This document shows positions 1 to 7,767 of a stretch of DNA of 21,137 nucleotides, in pieces (within the stretch, counting starts at the first letter, position 1; the number at the start of each line of letters is the position of its first letter). The translations under genes were made by a program, and so were the position numbers. The notes under the pieces were generated by a model. That model was not told the origin of the DNA. It saw only the letters and a list, made by a program, of their open reading frames with translations, and did no database searches. The stretch comes from Gammaproteobacteria bacterium (lineage in GTDB: Bacteria; Pseudomonadota; Gammaproteobacteria; Woeseiales; Woeseiaceae): NCBI GenBank assembly GCA_002685275.1, contig NYWX01000002.1:7482-28618 (forward strand). Direction: 5' to 3'.

Positions 1-1076
1 CCTGGGTAATCATGAGATAGAGGAATATAAGCTGCTTCATTTTTACTAACAGACAATGACAATCCAACAATTTTTGCATCCATATAGTAAATGTTAGTAG
101 TTTCAGTATCAAAAGCAGTGAGTTTTGATTTATTAATTTTTTTTAACCAACGATCAAAGTCCTTCCAAGTGTGGATAGTTTCATAATTTTTTATTTCTGT
201 TTTCTTCTTTAAATCAGGATGATGCTCTTTTTTATCATCAATTTGTTCTAACAAAGAGCGTAATTCATAATGTTCAAAGATTTCACGCAAACGATCATTA
301 TCAGCTTTTGTTGGTATCAAATCTTTGATGTTGACTGAAAGATTAAGATCCAACCGAATCGTCGCAAGATTCTGTGATAGATGAAGTTGCTCTATATTTT
401 CTCGAAGGCTGTCACCCACCTTTCCTTTAATCTCATTGATATTTTCTAAAATAACATCAACATCTCCATATAAATTTAGTAATTTCGCAGCTGTTTTAGC
501 ACCTACTTTTGGAACGCCTGGGATGTTATCTGATGTATCGCCTACCAAAGCAATGTAGTCAACAATTTGTTCTGGGAAGACATCAAATTTTGATTTGACC
601 CCTTCACGATCCATCAACGAATCATTCATTGTATTAATCAATGAAACCTTTTTATTTACTAATTGGGCTAAATCTTTATCACCAGTAGAAACTAATACAT
701 CAAGATTTTCTTCATAAGCCTGCTTGCATAAAGTTCCAATAACATCATCGGCCTCTACCCCTTTTATTTGCAGTAATGGGAGCCCCATTGCTTTAATTGC
801 ATCTAAGATTGGTTGAATCTGGGAGCGTAATTCATCAGGCATGGGTGGCCGGTTATTCTTATATTTAGGGTATAGTTCATCACGAAATGTTTTGCCAGGC
901 GCATCAAAAATAATGGCAATGTTGTTGGGTTGCTCCTTACGAAGGAGCTTTTGTATCATTGTTAATACTCCATGCAACGCGCCTGTTGGCTCACCTTCAG
1001 TATTGGTCAGTGGGGGTAATGCATGGTAAGCACGATATAAATAAGAAGATCCATCTATTAAAACAATATCGGGCAT
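1..1076 (-). CDS. polA: DNA polymerase I, N-terminal part (cut by window edge)
   Basis: Reading the minus strand from ATG at 1076 gives 358 codons, open to the left edge. The protein starts MPDIVLIDGSSYLYRAYHAL, the opening of the 5'-3' exonuclease (FEN-like) domain. Further family motifs follow: IFDAPGKTFRDELYPKYKKN, GVEADDVIGT, STGDKDLAQL and the helix-hairpin-helix region GDTSDNIPGVPKVGAKTA. Near residue 320 the 3'-5' exonuclease domain begins with AFDTET, the DxE metal-binding motif of E. coli Pol I, so at least the first proofreading motif is kept. The role is Okazaki fragment processing and repair synthesis. The start lies 2 bases after the stop of the small lipoprotein gene, suggesting co-transcription and coupling. 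The polymerase domain is outside the window, so I cannot say whether the gene is intact. Confidence 0.96.
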   Translation of the reverse strand, partial: MPDIVLIDGSSYLYRAYHALPPLTNTEGEPTGALHGVLTMIQKLLRKEQPNNIAIIFDAPGKTFRDELYPKYKNNRPPMPDELRSQIQPILDAIKAMGLPLLQIKGVEADDVIGTLCKQAYEENLDVLVSTGDKDLAQLVNKKVSLINTMNDSLMDREGVKSKFDVFPEQIVDYIALVGDTSDNIPGVPKVGAKTAAKLLNLYGDVDVILENINEIKGKVGDSLRENIEQLHLSQNLATIRLDLNLSVNIKDLIPTKADNDRLREIFEHYELRSLLEQIDDKKEHHPDLKKKTEIKNYETIHTWKDFDRWLKKINKSKLTAFDTETTNIYYMDAKIVGLSLSVSKNEAAYIPLSHDYP

Positions 1077-1078
1077 TA

Positions 1079-1267
1079 TTATTTCTGCCCAATAATTTTG
1101 ATGGTGCCCTCATTTTTTTCATGGTTACCAATCTTATTTATTTCTTGCAATGAGGGAGAAATAATTTGACTTGAATGTGCAGGAATATACAAAGGACCAC
1201 TTTGTCCACAACTTGAGGTAAACAGCATGAAAGCAGGCACAACAAAAAATAATAAAGTACATTTCAT
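1079..1267 (-). CDS. lptM: Small LptM (YifL)-like lipoprotein
   Basis: A 62-residue protein with a hydrophobic signal segment (about residues 4-18) and a lipidation cysteine at C20, followed by CGQSGPLYIP. The C-G-x-x-GPLYxP stretch is the hallmark of LptM/YifL, the outer membrane lipoprotein that assists oxidative maturation of the LPS translocon LptD-LptE. The residue three before the cysteine is Thr rather than the usual Leu, so the lipobox is imperfect. In many gammaproteobacteria this gene sits beside lysA or dapF; here it directly precedes polA with a 2-base gap. The tail is short and charged. The family call rests on the motif and size; the neighbour gives no functional support. Confidence 0.8.
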   Translation of the reverse strand: MKCTLLFFVVPAFMLFTSSCGQSGPLYIPAHSSQIISPSLQEINKIGNHEKNEGTIKIIGQK

Positions 1268-1306
1268 AATATTAATCGTTCGTTAATGTTAGAGGGTACT
1301 AGTTAT

Positions 1307-1312
1307 ATTATA
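1307..1312 (-). promoter_or_regulatory. Possible -10 box for lptM-polA
   Basis: The minus strand reads TATAAT here, about 40 bases upstream of the lptM start, inside the 69-base gap after argH. No good -35 match lies 16-18 bases upstream (the 17-base position reads GCATCT), so this is only a candidate. It would give lptM-polA transcription independent of the arginine operon. Confidence 0.3.
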
Positions 1313-1336
1313 AAAATTTAATTTATAAAAGATGCA

Positions 1337-2521
1337 CTATTTTGTGAACCGCTTAGCAATTTCTTTGTAGGCATCACGAAAAGGAATATTTTTTTCTTGC
1401 ACTAGTTTGTATGCTTCTTCAGTTGCATAAATCCCTTGATCAAGATTAATGTTTTCTGGAATAAATTTCAGTCCGCCCAAAAGATATGCCATGATATCCA
1501 CGCTATCAATAGCTAAATCAATGGAACGAAACAATGGCAATTTTAATCTTTGCAAGTCCCGATGATAGCCTGATGTAAGCTTTGCTGTAATCATCAGTGC
1601 TTCATTAAGGCAAGCATGTGAAGTTGATGATGAAGCTCTAAGTAGCTCCAGAACATCAGGATTACGTTTTTGTGGCATTATTGATGATCCAGTTGTTACC
1701 TCTGTTGGAAGCGATATATAGGCAAATTCTTGCGTATAAAACAATAGTAAATCACTAGCCATGCGACCTAGATCTTGAAGCAATAAAGTTATTTCAAAAA
1801 GGAAAGCACTCTCAGCTTTACCCCTTGATAGTTGTACAGCTGTAACAGGATTTTGAGTAATATCAAATTCAAGTTTTTGTGTTGTCATCTCTCGATCGAT
1901 TGGAAGTCCTGGGGTTCCATAACCAGCAGCACTTCCTAATGGATTTTTATTTATCCGTTTTTTTAATAATGCTAATCCTTCTGCAGCATCTTTGAATCCT
2001 TCCTCAAAGCCATTACACCAGAGTGCTACGGATGATGGCATCGCATGTTGCATATGTGTATAACCAGGCAACTTAATATTACCTTGATCATTTTGAAGAA
2101 TTGTAATTGTCTGTCTTAATTTTACAACACGTTTTGTAAGATCAACTGCCGCATCTCTTAAATACATTCTTAGAGCTGTCAAGACTTGATCATTTCTAGA
2201 GCGTCCTAAGTGTAGTCGACCTCCCACTTGACCAATTGCATCAGTTAATCTTGATTCAAGGGCAGTGTGTGCATCCTCATCTTCTAGGCTGATATCCCAT
2301 TCACCTGCCTCAAAACTTTTGCCGAGCTCAGTTAAGCCATTACAAATTAGAGTGCAGTCAGATTCTTTAATTAAGTTTTGAGCGGCTAACATTTCAACAT
2401 GAGCAATTGAAGCAAGCACATCATATACGACCAGCCGAGCATCTAATAGATGATCTTCTCCTGCGGTGTATTGCAAGATTCGTTTGTCTAGCGGTAAGCC
2501 TTTTTCCCAGAGTCTACTCAT
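1337..2521 (-). CDS. argH: Argininosuccinate lyase, short C-terminus
   Basis: Splits argininosuccinate into arginine and fumarate, the last step of arginine synthesis, in the cytoplasm. Visible motifs are LHLGRSRNDQV (residues 103-113), the catalytic-histidine segment THMQHAMP (155-162) and the fumarase/aspartase superfamily signature GSSIMPQKRNPD (278-289) on the mobile loop with the catalytic serine. At 394 residues it is shorter than the usual 430-460. It ends soon after PFRDAYKEIAKRF, where relatives generally continue for some 40-60 residues. The frame beyond the TAG shows no recognisable continuation, so a recent frameshift is unlikely. ATG overlaps the argB stop by 4 bases (ATGA), and argH is the last gene of the operon. 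Confidence 0.95.
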   Translation of the reverse strand: MSRLWEKGLPLDKRILQYTAGEDHLLDARLVVYDVLASIAHVEMLAAQNLIKESDCTLICNGLTELGKSFEAGEWDISLEDEDAHTALESRLTDAIGQVGGRLHLGRSRNDQVLTALRMYLRDAAVDLTKRVVKLRQTITILQNDQGNIKLPGYTHMQHAMPSSVALWCNGFEEGFKDAAEGLALLKKRINKNPLGSAAGYGTPGLPIDREMTTQKLEFDITQNPVTAVQLSRGKAESAFLFEITLLLQDLGRMASDLLLFYTQEFAYISLPTEVTTGSSIMPQKRNPDVLELLRASSSTSHACLNEALMITAKLTSGYHRDLQRLKLPLFRSIDLAIDSVDIMAYLLGGLKFIPENINLDQGIYATEEAYKLVQEKNIPFRDAYKEIAKRFTK

Positions 2522-3447
2522 AAGTCAGCACTTTTTTCAGCAGGCGTTAATCCTTCAATATCATCAACAATAAGAGTTCCTGTTCCTTCATTAGTAAACA
2601 CTTCAAGAAGTATACTATTAGCAACTTTACTAGAAATAACATGCACACGCTGTACTCCATTTGCAATAGCAGAGTCTATTGCTGCAGCTTTTGGAAGCAT
2701 ACCATCTGCAATGCTTCCTGACTTACAGAGTTTTTTTAATGCAGCTCTGTCTAAATAACTTATCAGTGAAGTTGGATCATTAATATCTTCAAGTATTCCA
2801 GCAGCCCCTGTTGCCAGTATAAGTTTTTCAGCGCCTAGTTCAGCAGCAATCGCTGCTGCAACTGTATCTGCATTAATATTAAGAATAGTACCTGATTCAT
2901 CGCAAGAGATTGGACTCACAACTGGCATCATTCCGTTGTCAAGTTGCTTACGAAGAACATCCGCATCAACGGAATCAATATCACCAACAAAACCATAATC
3001 AATTGAAGCTTTTCCATCACACTCTACAGGTGGTCGTTTATGTGCACGAATTAATCCTGCATCAACGCCACTGATACCAACAGCAGGTATTTGTAAGTCT
3101 CTACAAGTAGCTAGAATTCTAGTATTGATTTGACCATTTAGAACCATTGTCGCCACATCCAGTGATTCACTATTTGTTACACGACGACCTTCAATAAAGG
3201 TGGTTTCAAGTCCCAAATCAGATGCAAGTTTTGTAGATTGCGGCCCCCCGCCATGAATTAATACAATTTGCACACCAACTTGGTAAAGAATCCCAACCTG
3301 TTCCATTAATGCAGCAGCTTTTACTTTATCAGCAAAAATTTCTCCACCTGCTTTAATTACAAAAATCTTTCCTTTGTAAAGACGTATATAGGGAGCTGCA
3401 TGTTTAAGCGCTGAGACTACTATTGCATGATCATTTTTTTTGCTCAT
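2518..3447 (-). CDS. argB: N-acylglutamate kinase (acetylglutamate kinase family)
   Basis: Phosphorylates the gamma-carboxyl of an N-acylated glutamate using ATP, the second arginine step. The 309-residue amino-acid kinase fold shows the nucleotide-binding KAGGEIF (residues 32-38), the acylglutamate/ATP loop IHGGGPQ (64-70), NINADTVAAAIA and a C-terminal GSIADGMLPKAAAIDSAI segment that contacts ATP. There is no fused GNAT domain, unlike the bifunctional synthase-kinase of Xanthomonas, so the first step must come from elsewhere. Because its partner transcarbamylase looks succinyl-type, the natural substrate could be N-succinyl- rather than N-acetylglutamate; the kinase sequence does not decide this by eye. 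It lies 2 bases after argF', and its start has a GGA about 8 bases upstream. Confidence 0.94.
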   Translation of the reverse strand: MSKKNDHAIVVSALKHAAPYIRLYKGKIFVIKAGGEIFADKVKAAALMEQVGILYQVGVQIVLIHGGGPQSTKLASDLGLETTFIEGRRVTNSESLDVATMVLNGQINTRILATCRDLQIPAVGISGVDAGLIRAHKRPPVECDGKASIDYGFVGDIDSVDADVLRKQLDNGMMPVVSPISCDESGTILNINADTVAAAIAAELGAEKLILATGAAGILEDINDPTSLISYLDRAALKKLCKSGSIADGMLPKAAAIDSAIANGVQRVHVISSKVANSILLEVFTNEGTGTLIVDDIEGLTPAEKSADL

Positions 3448-3449
3448 AT

Positions 3450-4451
3450 TTATTTTCCAAGCATTTGATGAAGCACAGCCATTTGTGCAAGCATACGATT
3501 ACGTGCTTCATGAATAACAACACTTCGTGGACCATCAAGTATGTTGTCACTTACAACTACGCCTCGCCTTACAGGTAAGCAGTGCATGAAACGACAATCT
3601 TCTTTAGCATTATCAAACCAGGGTTCATCTATACACCAATCAAGATATTGTTCACGTAGCTTTTGGTCATTAATCTTTTCACCGTAATGACGTGTAGATG
3701 ACCATGATTTTGCATAAATAACATGAGCGCCTTCCATAGCTTCTTTTTGTTGATCAGTTTCTTTTACAGATCCACCATTTAAGGTTGCAACTGAAGTTGC
3801 TTGTTGCATTAAAGGAGCTGGCAATTCAAAGCCATCTGGCCTTAACACCGTTACATCCATACCGCGTTTAGCTGCCATGTAAAGAGTAGAAACTGGTACA
3901 GCCAATGGTAAAGCAAGTGGATGGTAAGCCCAGCTTATAACAAACTTACCACCATTTTTTGGAATCTCTAGGTCATCCATAGTTTTCCAATCTGCAAGAT
4001 TCTGACAAGGATGGTTCATTGCGGATTCCATATTTATATACGGTGTATCAATTAAATTTACCAAAGAATTAAATTCTTTTTCTTGTATATCTGTTTCAAT
4101 GTTTTTGCGTTCAGCAAAAGCTCGAATACCAATAGCATCACCATAGGATGCAATTACTGGAACAGCCTCCCTAATATGTTCAGCCGCCGCCCCGTCCATA
4201 ACGATACCCGGTCTGGTTTCTATTCCATGGATGGACATGTCAGGTGAAATTACAAATGATCCTCCTCCAAGACGTGTCATTGCTGCCTGGAAAGAAGCTA
4301 AAGTTCGTAAAGAAGGATTTAAAAATAAAAGTGATAAAACTTTTCCTTTCAAGGCTTCTGGCTCCGGGTGCGAGTCGAGTCGACCTGCTAGCTCCACAAG
4401 TGCTTGAATTTCTTCATTTGAAAAATCAGCCAGATTATTAAAAGATTTCAT
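3450..4451 (-). CDS. argF': N-acylornithine transcarbamylase (AOTCase/SOTCase family, succinyl-like specificity residues)
   Basis: Transfers the carbamoyl group of carbamoyl phosphate to an N-acylated ornithine, giving N-acylcitrulline. The 333-residue protein has the carbamoyl-phosphate motif SLRT (47-50), HPCQ (147-150), YAKSW with K248, and HCLPVRR (290-296). The segment VMDGAAAEH places Ala90 at the position that is Glu92 in Xanthomonas campestris N-acetylornithine transcarbamylase and Pro90 in Bacteroides fragilis N-succinylornithine transcarbamylase. The Xanthomonas Lys302, which is carboxylated in that enzyme, aligns with Val299 here (VRRGVVVSD). LPLAVP also looks like the succinyl enzyme. 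Leu51 replaces the usual Arg after SxRT. I chose ATG at 4451, with AAGAGA upstream, over the TTG one codon earlier. It is not an ordinary ornithine transcarbamylase. Confidence 0.9.
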   Translation of the reverse strand: MKSFNNLADFSNEEIQALVELAGRLDSHPEPEALKGKVLSLLFLNPSLRTLASFQAAMTRLGGGSFVISPDMSIHGIETRPGIVMDGAAAEHIREAVPVIASYGDAIGIRAFAERKNIETDIQEKEFNSLVNLIDTPYINMESAMNHPCQNLADWKTMDDLEIPKNGGKFVISWAYHPLALPLAVPVSTLYMAAKRGMDVTVLRPDGFELPAPLMQQATSVATLNGGSVKETDQQKEAMEGAHVIYAKSWSSTRHYGEKINDQKLREQYLDWCIDEPWFDNAKEDCRFMHCLPVRRGVVVSDNILDGPRSVVIHEARNRMLAQMAVLHQMLGK

Positions 4452-4462
4452 CAATATTTCTC

Positions 4463-5647
4463 TTAGTTATTTAAAGGTGTAATATTTTTTAACGCCTTAG
4501 CGAGTTGATCAATGTGTTCTGATTTTAGGATCAAAGGAGCAAGTATTCTAATTACATTTGGATCACTACTGGTTCCCGTTAGGATATTTTGTTCCAAAAG
4601 TGCATCACGTACCTCCACTGCTGGACGATCACAAATTAAACCCAATAAGAGACCTTTTCCTTGAATCTTTTTTATAGGCCCAGTGATACATTTTTTTCTA
4701 ATAGCCACTTCGGATTGACATACATTATAGAGAAGATTTTCCTCATTAATTATATCGATAGTGGCTACTATTGCCGCCGCCGCTAACGGGCCACCACCAA
4801 ATGTAGTGCCTAAATCACCATTACCAAAAGAAGATGCAACTTCTTCACTGCAAAGAACGGCTCCGCATGGAATTCCACCACCTAATGCTTTTGCGCTTGT
4901 AAGGATATCAGGTGCAACATCGTGTATATCCACTGCAAAGAACTTGCCACAACGACCCATTCCAGACTGAACTTCATCCGCAATTAAAAGTGCACCATGT
5001 GCTTTTGTTAACTTACGTAAAGCTCTAATAAATTTTGTAGATAAATCATAGCCACCAGCAACACCCTGAACAGGTTCAAATATTACCGCTGCTATGTCGT
5101 CGTTAATCATTCTTTTTGCAGATTCGATATCATCCCGAGCTATGAAATCAACCTCAAATGGTTTTTCTGCAAAGCCATACCAGCGTTCAGCATTCCATGT
5201 TATTGCAGCAGCAGCAGCAGTCCGACCATGAAAACCATGAGTTATAGCAAGTATTTTTTTACGTCCTGATGCCATACATGCCATACGCAAAGCATTTTCA
5301 TTTGCTTCGGCACCTGAATTTACAAAAAAAACGCGGTTCAGCTCTTTTGGGGTAATATTTATAAGCTTTTCTGCAGCTTGAGCTCTTATATCTAGAGCAA
5401 CTACGTTACTTTGAAAAAGTAATTTACCGCATTGATCTGTTATTATTTTTATTTGTTTTGGATGACTATAGCCTAGTGCTGCAACCGCATGACCCCCATA
5501 AAGATCAAGAATACATCGACCATCGTTTGTATATATATCACATCCAAAAGCTCTTTCTGGAACAAACGGCAGTTGTCCATAGACAGGCACCATTGCATTT
5601 GCTTCACGAACTAGTGGATTTGACGATATTATTTGATTGTCACTCAT
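4463..5647 (-). CDS. argD: N-acylornithine aminotransferase
   Basis: A PLP-dependent class III aminotransferase that converts N-acylglutamate semialdehyde to N-acylornithine with glutamate as amino donor. Its 394 residues show SGAEANE (111-117, phosphate cup), HGFHGRT (137-143, cofactor ring stacking), EPVQG (191-195), ADEVQSGMGR (223-232, Asp to the pyridine nitrogen) and TSAKALGGGIP with Schiff-base lysine K253. A TTG five codons upstream is in frame, but it overlaps argC; the ATG at 5647 leaves a 5-base gap and fits the family N-terminus better. An alanine run near residue 145 comes from a GCA-type triplet repeat in the DNA. Homologues can double as succinyldiaminopimelate aminotransferase, so a second role in lysine synthesis is possible. 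Confidence 0.94.
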   Translation of the reverse strand: MSDNQIISSNPLVREANAMVPVYGQLPFVPERAFGCDIYTNDGRCILDLYGGHAVAALGYSHPKQIKIITDQCGKLLFQSNVVALDIRAQAAEKLINITPKELNRVFFVNSGAEANENALRMACMASGRKKILAITHGFHGRTAAAAAITWNAERWYGFAEKPFEVDFIARDDIESAKRMINDDIAAVIFEPVQGVAGGYDLSTKFIRALRKLTKAHGALLIADEVQSGMGRCGKFFAVDIHDVAPDILTSAKALGGGIPCGAVLCSEEVASSFGNGDLGTTFGGGPLAAAAIVATIDIINEENLLYNVCQSEVAIRKKCITGPIKKIQGKGLLLGLICDRPAVEVRDALLEQNILTGTSSDPNVIRILAPLILKSEHIDQLAKALKNITPLNN

Positions 5648-5652
5648 AATAA

Positions 5653-6714
5653 TTAAGTCCAACCTGGTGCTGAGGCAGTAAGACCAGAGGTTTCAGGTAG
5701 ATCCCAGAGTCGATTCATCCACTGTATGGAGCCTCCAGCTGCACCTTTTATTAGATTATCGATTACACTCATAATAACTATTGAATCACCATCAGTAGCA
5801 ATTCCAATATGACACATGTTGCTTGCAACGACATTCTTTAATTTTGGCGTTTTATCCACTATTTCAATGAATGGCGAGTTTTTATAAGCGTCTAAATATA
5901 TTTCTAAAAGCTGTTTTTTATTAACAGCTTTAACTGTTTTAGCTTGAACAGTCACATGAATACCTCTTGCAAATGACCCTGAATGAGGTACGAAATGCAC
6001 ATTTGTATTATACCCACTCGCAATTTTGGTTAGGTGTTCAATCTCCGGAGAGTGACGATGAAATAACGGATTATATGCATATAAATTGCTATTACGATCT
6101 GGGTGATGAGTGCCTGTCTGCGGGCTTCGCCCAGATCCAGTACTACCAGTTATACCTGAAATAAAAATATCTGATTGTATTAATTCTGACTTGGCAAGTG
6201 GCACTGTCGCAAGCAAGCTCGCTGTTGCAAAACAGCCCGGGTGCCCAACATGATCAGTAGATATAACATCAAGATGCTCAGGTAGAGCACAACTAAAACT
6301 ATTTGATAAATCTGGCGCACCATGCTCAATACCGTATATTGTTTCCCAGGTAGATTGTTCAGGAAATCTAAAATCAGCAGATGAATCTACAATGTGAAGA
6401 TTAAACTTTTTCTTTTTACCAACTTCAATAACCGCTGCTAGAGTTTGAGCTGACGCTCCATGCGGAGCAGCAGAAAATAAAGCAACATTGGCACCATCTT
6501 CAATATTTTTCATCCAATCGTCACGAGAAACAAAATAAGTATCAGGTAACGCTTGAGAGAGATGACCGAAAGTTTTACTAACGAGTTGTCCATTACTACT
6601 GTTAGAAACAGCTGCAGCAAGATCAAAATTTGGATGATTTGCTATCAACCTCAATAATTCACCACCAACGTAGCCATTGGCGCCTATAACAACTGCTTTA
6701 ATTGAGTTATTCAT
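5653..6714 (-). CDS. argC: N-acyl-gamma-glutamyl-phosphate reductase
   Basis: Reduces N-acylglutamyl phosphate to the semialdehyde with NADPH, the third arginine step. The 353-residue protein has the Rossmann motif GANGYVGGEL (11-20), SAAPHG, DSSADFRF (110-117), the catalytic cysteine C161 in HPGCFAT, and a substrate-binding HRHSPEIE (219-226). The loop TGSTGSG (189-195) followed by THHPDR is closer, as I recall them, to Bacteroidetes-type ArgC than to the enterobacterial SGVSGAGR form; this agrees with the operon's argG and argF' types. It lies 2 bases after the P-loop gene. The ATG at 6714 is the only good start. Confidence 0.95.
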   Translation of the reverse strand: MNNSIKAVVIGANGYVGGELLRLIANHPNFDLAAAVSNSSNGQLVSKTFGHLSQALPDTYFVSRDDWMKNIEDGANVALFSAAPHGASAQTLAAVIEVGKKKKFNLHIVDSSADFRFPEQSTWETIYGIEHGAPDLSNSFSCALPEHLDVISTDHVGHPGCFATASLLATVPLAKSELIQSDIFISGITGSTGSGRSPQTGTHHPDRNSNLYAYNPLFHRHSPEIEHLTKIASGYNTNVHFVPHSGSFARGIHVTVQAKTVKAVNKKQLLEIYLDAYKNSPFIEIVDKTPKLKNVVASNMCHIGIATDGDSIVIMSVIDNLIKGAAGGSIQWMNRLWDLPETSGLTASAPGWT

Positions 6715-6716
6715 AA

Positions 6717-7766
6717 TTAATCCTTGCCAAGCAACTCAGCAATCTTATCGCCTAATACAAAGCCACTTGAGAGTGCGTTGATTCCTGGTAAAGATAGACG
6801 ATCAGCAATTTGCTGAATACCAACATCATTGTCTGTAGCTGGCCCAGTTACAACTGCAGGCTCAATGTTAAATTCATCTCGTAGAATTTTTACTCCTCCC
6901 CAAGCTGATACAGGGTCGTTAGCACAAAGCACAACTGCTGTTAATGACTTCTTAATTTGTTTATCAGCTAGTATCGCTCCAACGCCATATGTTCCAAGTA
7001 AACCGTCACCTAGCTCAAGGACAATAACATCGGGTTCTTTTTCACCCATACTAGTCAATAGAGAGCGTGTAATAGCAGGGCCATTCTTAGCTGTTGTGGT
7101 AACAATACCAAGATCTGAAAAAATCATTGTATATTTTGCGCCCGCATCTTCCATTGCAAGCACATCTCTACGCAATGAAACGCCCGCAGCTTTGCAGGCA
7201 GCTACGGTTAAACCAAGATGTCGCAATCTACCAACTATTGCACAAGCTGCAGCTGTTTTACCAGAATCCATGCAAGTACCGGCAAGCGCTACCACAGGAA
7301 CATTGTTGACATTTAATTTTGAATTGATATCAAGTTTAGAAGACCCAGCACGCGCTGGCACACCAATGCGCTCCCCTAGGTAAGGAAATTCTAAGACAGT
7401 CCCGAGTACTTCACAGTTAAATGCAGTGCCAACCTCAGGATTTGTTGAATCACAAATACCGATTACTCCACCTATATTAAGAATTTGCACATGATCACCA
7501 ACTGAAAGCTCATTTGGTAAATGTCCAGAATAACCTCTAAGAGCATTACGATGCCCAAGCGCTCCAACGACAACATCACCCATAGTGATAGTCGCCATTC
7601 GACCTGATGTTAACTCAAGCTGGTTATATCTAGATTTGTTATTCAATACACGTACAGCAATAAGTATTCCTTCTTCGCATGTGATTTCAGACGAAAGTCT
7701 TAGCACAGAAGTTATGTCATTGTGTTGAGCAATGGATGCTATTTTATCAACTACAATATTTCTCAT
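6717..7766 (-). CDS. Unassigned P-loop protein in the arginine operon (BioD/DUF1611-like C-terminal domain)
   Basis: I do not recognise this gene as a named arginine enzyme. The 349-residue protein has two parts. Residues 1 to about 150 look like an all-beta domain rich in Gly/Val: TMGDVVVGALGHRNALRG (61-78), then LSVGDHVQILNIGGVIGICD (87-106). Residues 157-349 are a P-loop domain with GTCMDSGKT (163-171), i.e. G-x5-GKT. That spacing is seen in dethiobiotin synthetase (GTDTEVGKT) and, from memory, in DUF1611 proteins (GTDCAVGK), not in the usual Walker A. Further motifs are CKAAGVSLRRD (191-201), VIVLELGDGLLG (247-258) and AVVLCANDP (277-285), placed like the later strands of that fold. One DUF1611 member, DgcN, is reported to N-acetylate D-glutamate. 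The gene sits 1 base after argG and 2 before argC, with GGAAG upstream of its ATG, so it is firmly in the operon. No synthase or deacylase gene is present nearby. Confidence 0.93.
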   Translation of the reverse strand: MRNIVVDKIASIAQHNDITSVLRLSSEITCEEGILIAVRVLNNKSRYNQLELTSGRMATITMGDVVVGALGHRNALRGYSGHLPNELSVGDHVQILNIGGVIGICDSTNPEVGTAFNCEVLGTVLEFPYLGERIGVPARAGSSKLDINSKLNVNNVPVVALAGTCMDSGKTAAACAIVGRLRHLGLTVAACKAAGVSLRRDVLAMEDAGAKYTMIFSDLGIVTTTAKNGPAITRSLLTSMGEKEPDVIVLELGDGLLGTYGVGAILADKQIKKSLTAVVLCANDPVSAWGGVKILRDEFNIEPAVVTGPATDNDVGIQQIADRLSLPGINALSSGFVLGDKIAELLGKD

Positions 7767-7767
7767 A

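Noticed and set aside
1308..1328. A/T-only inverted repeat (TTATAAA/TTTATAA) after argH as a terminator
   Set aside because: No G-C pairs in the stem and it overlaps the candidate lptM -10 box; the palindrome is expected in such A+T-rich DNA.
5205..5220. GCA triplet repeat in argD
   Set aside because: It encodes a short alanine run at a position where the family tolerates small residues; too short to claim phase variation.
6829..7383. Plus-strand open frame of 184 codons antisense to the P-loop gene
   Set aside because: It has no recognisable motif, lies wholly inside a gene with clear family motifs and perfect operon spacing, and its composition is that of an antisense shadow.
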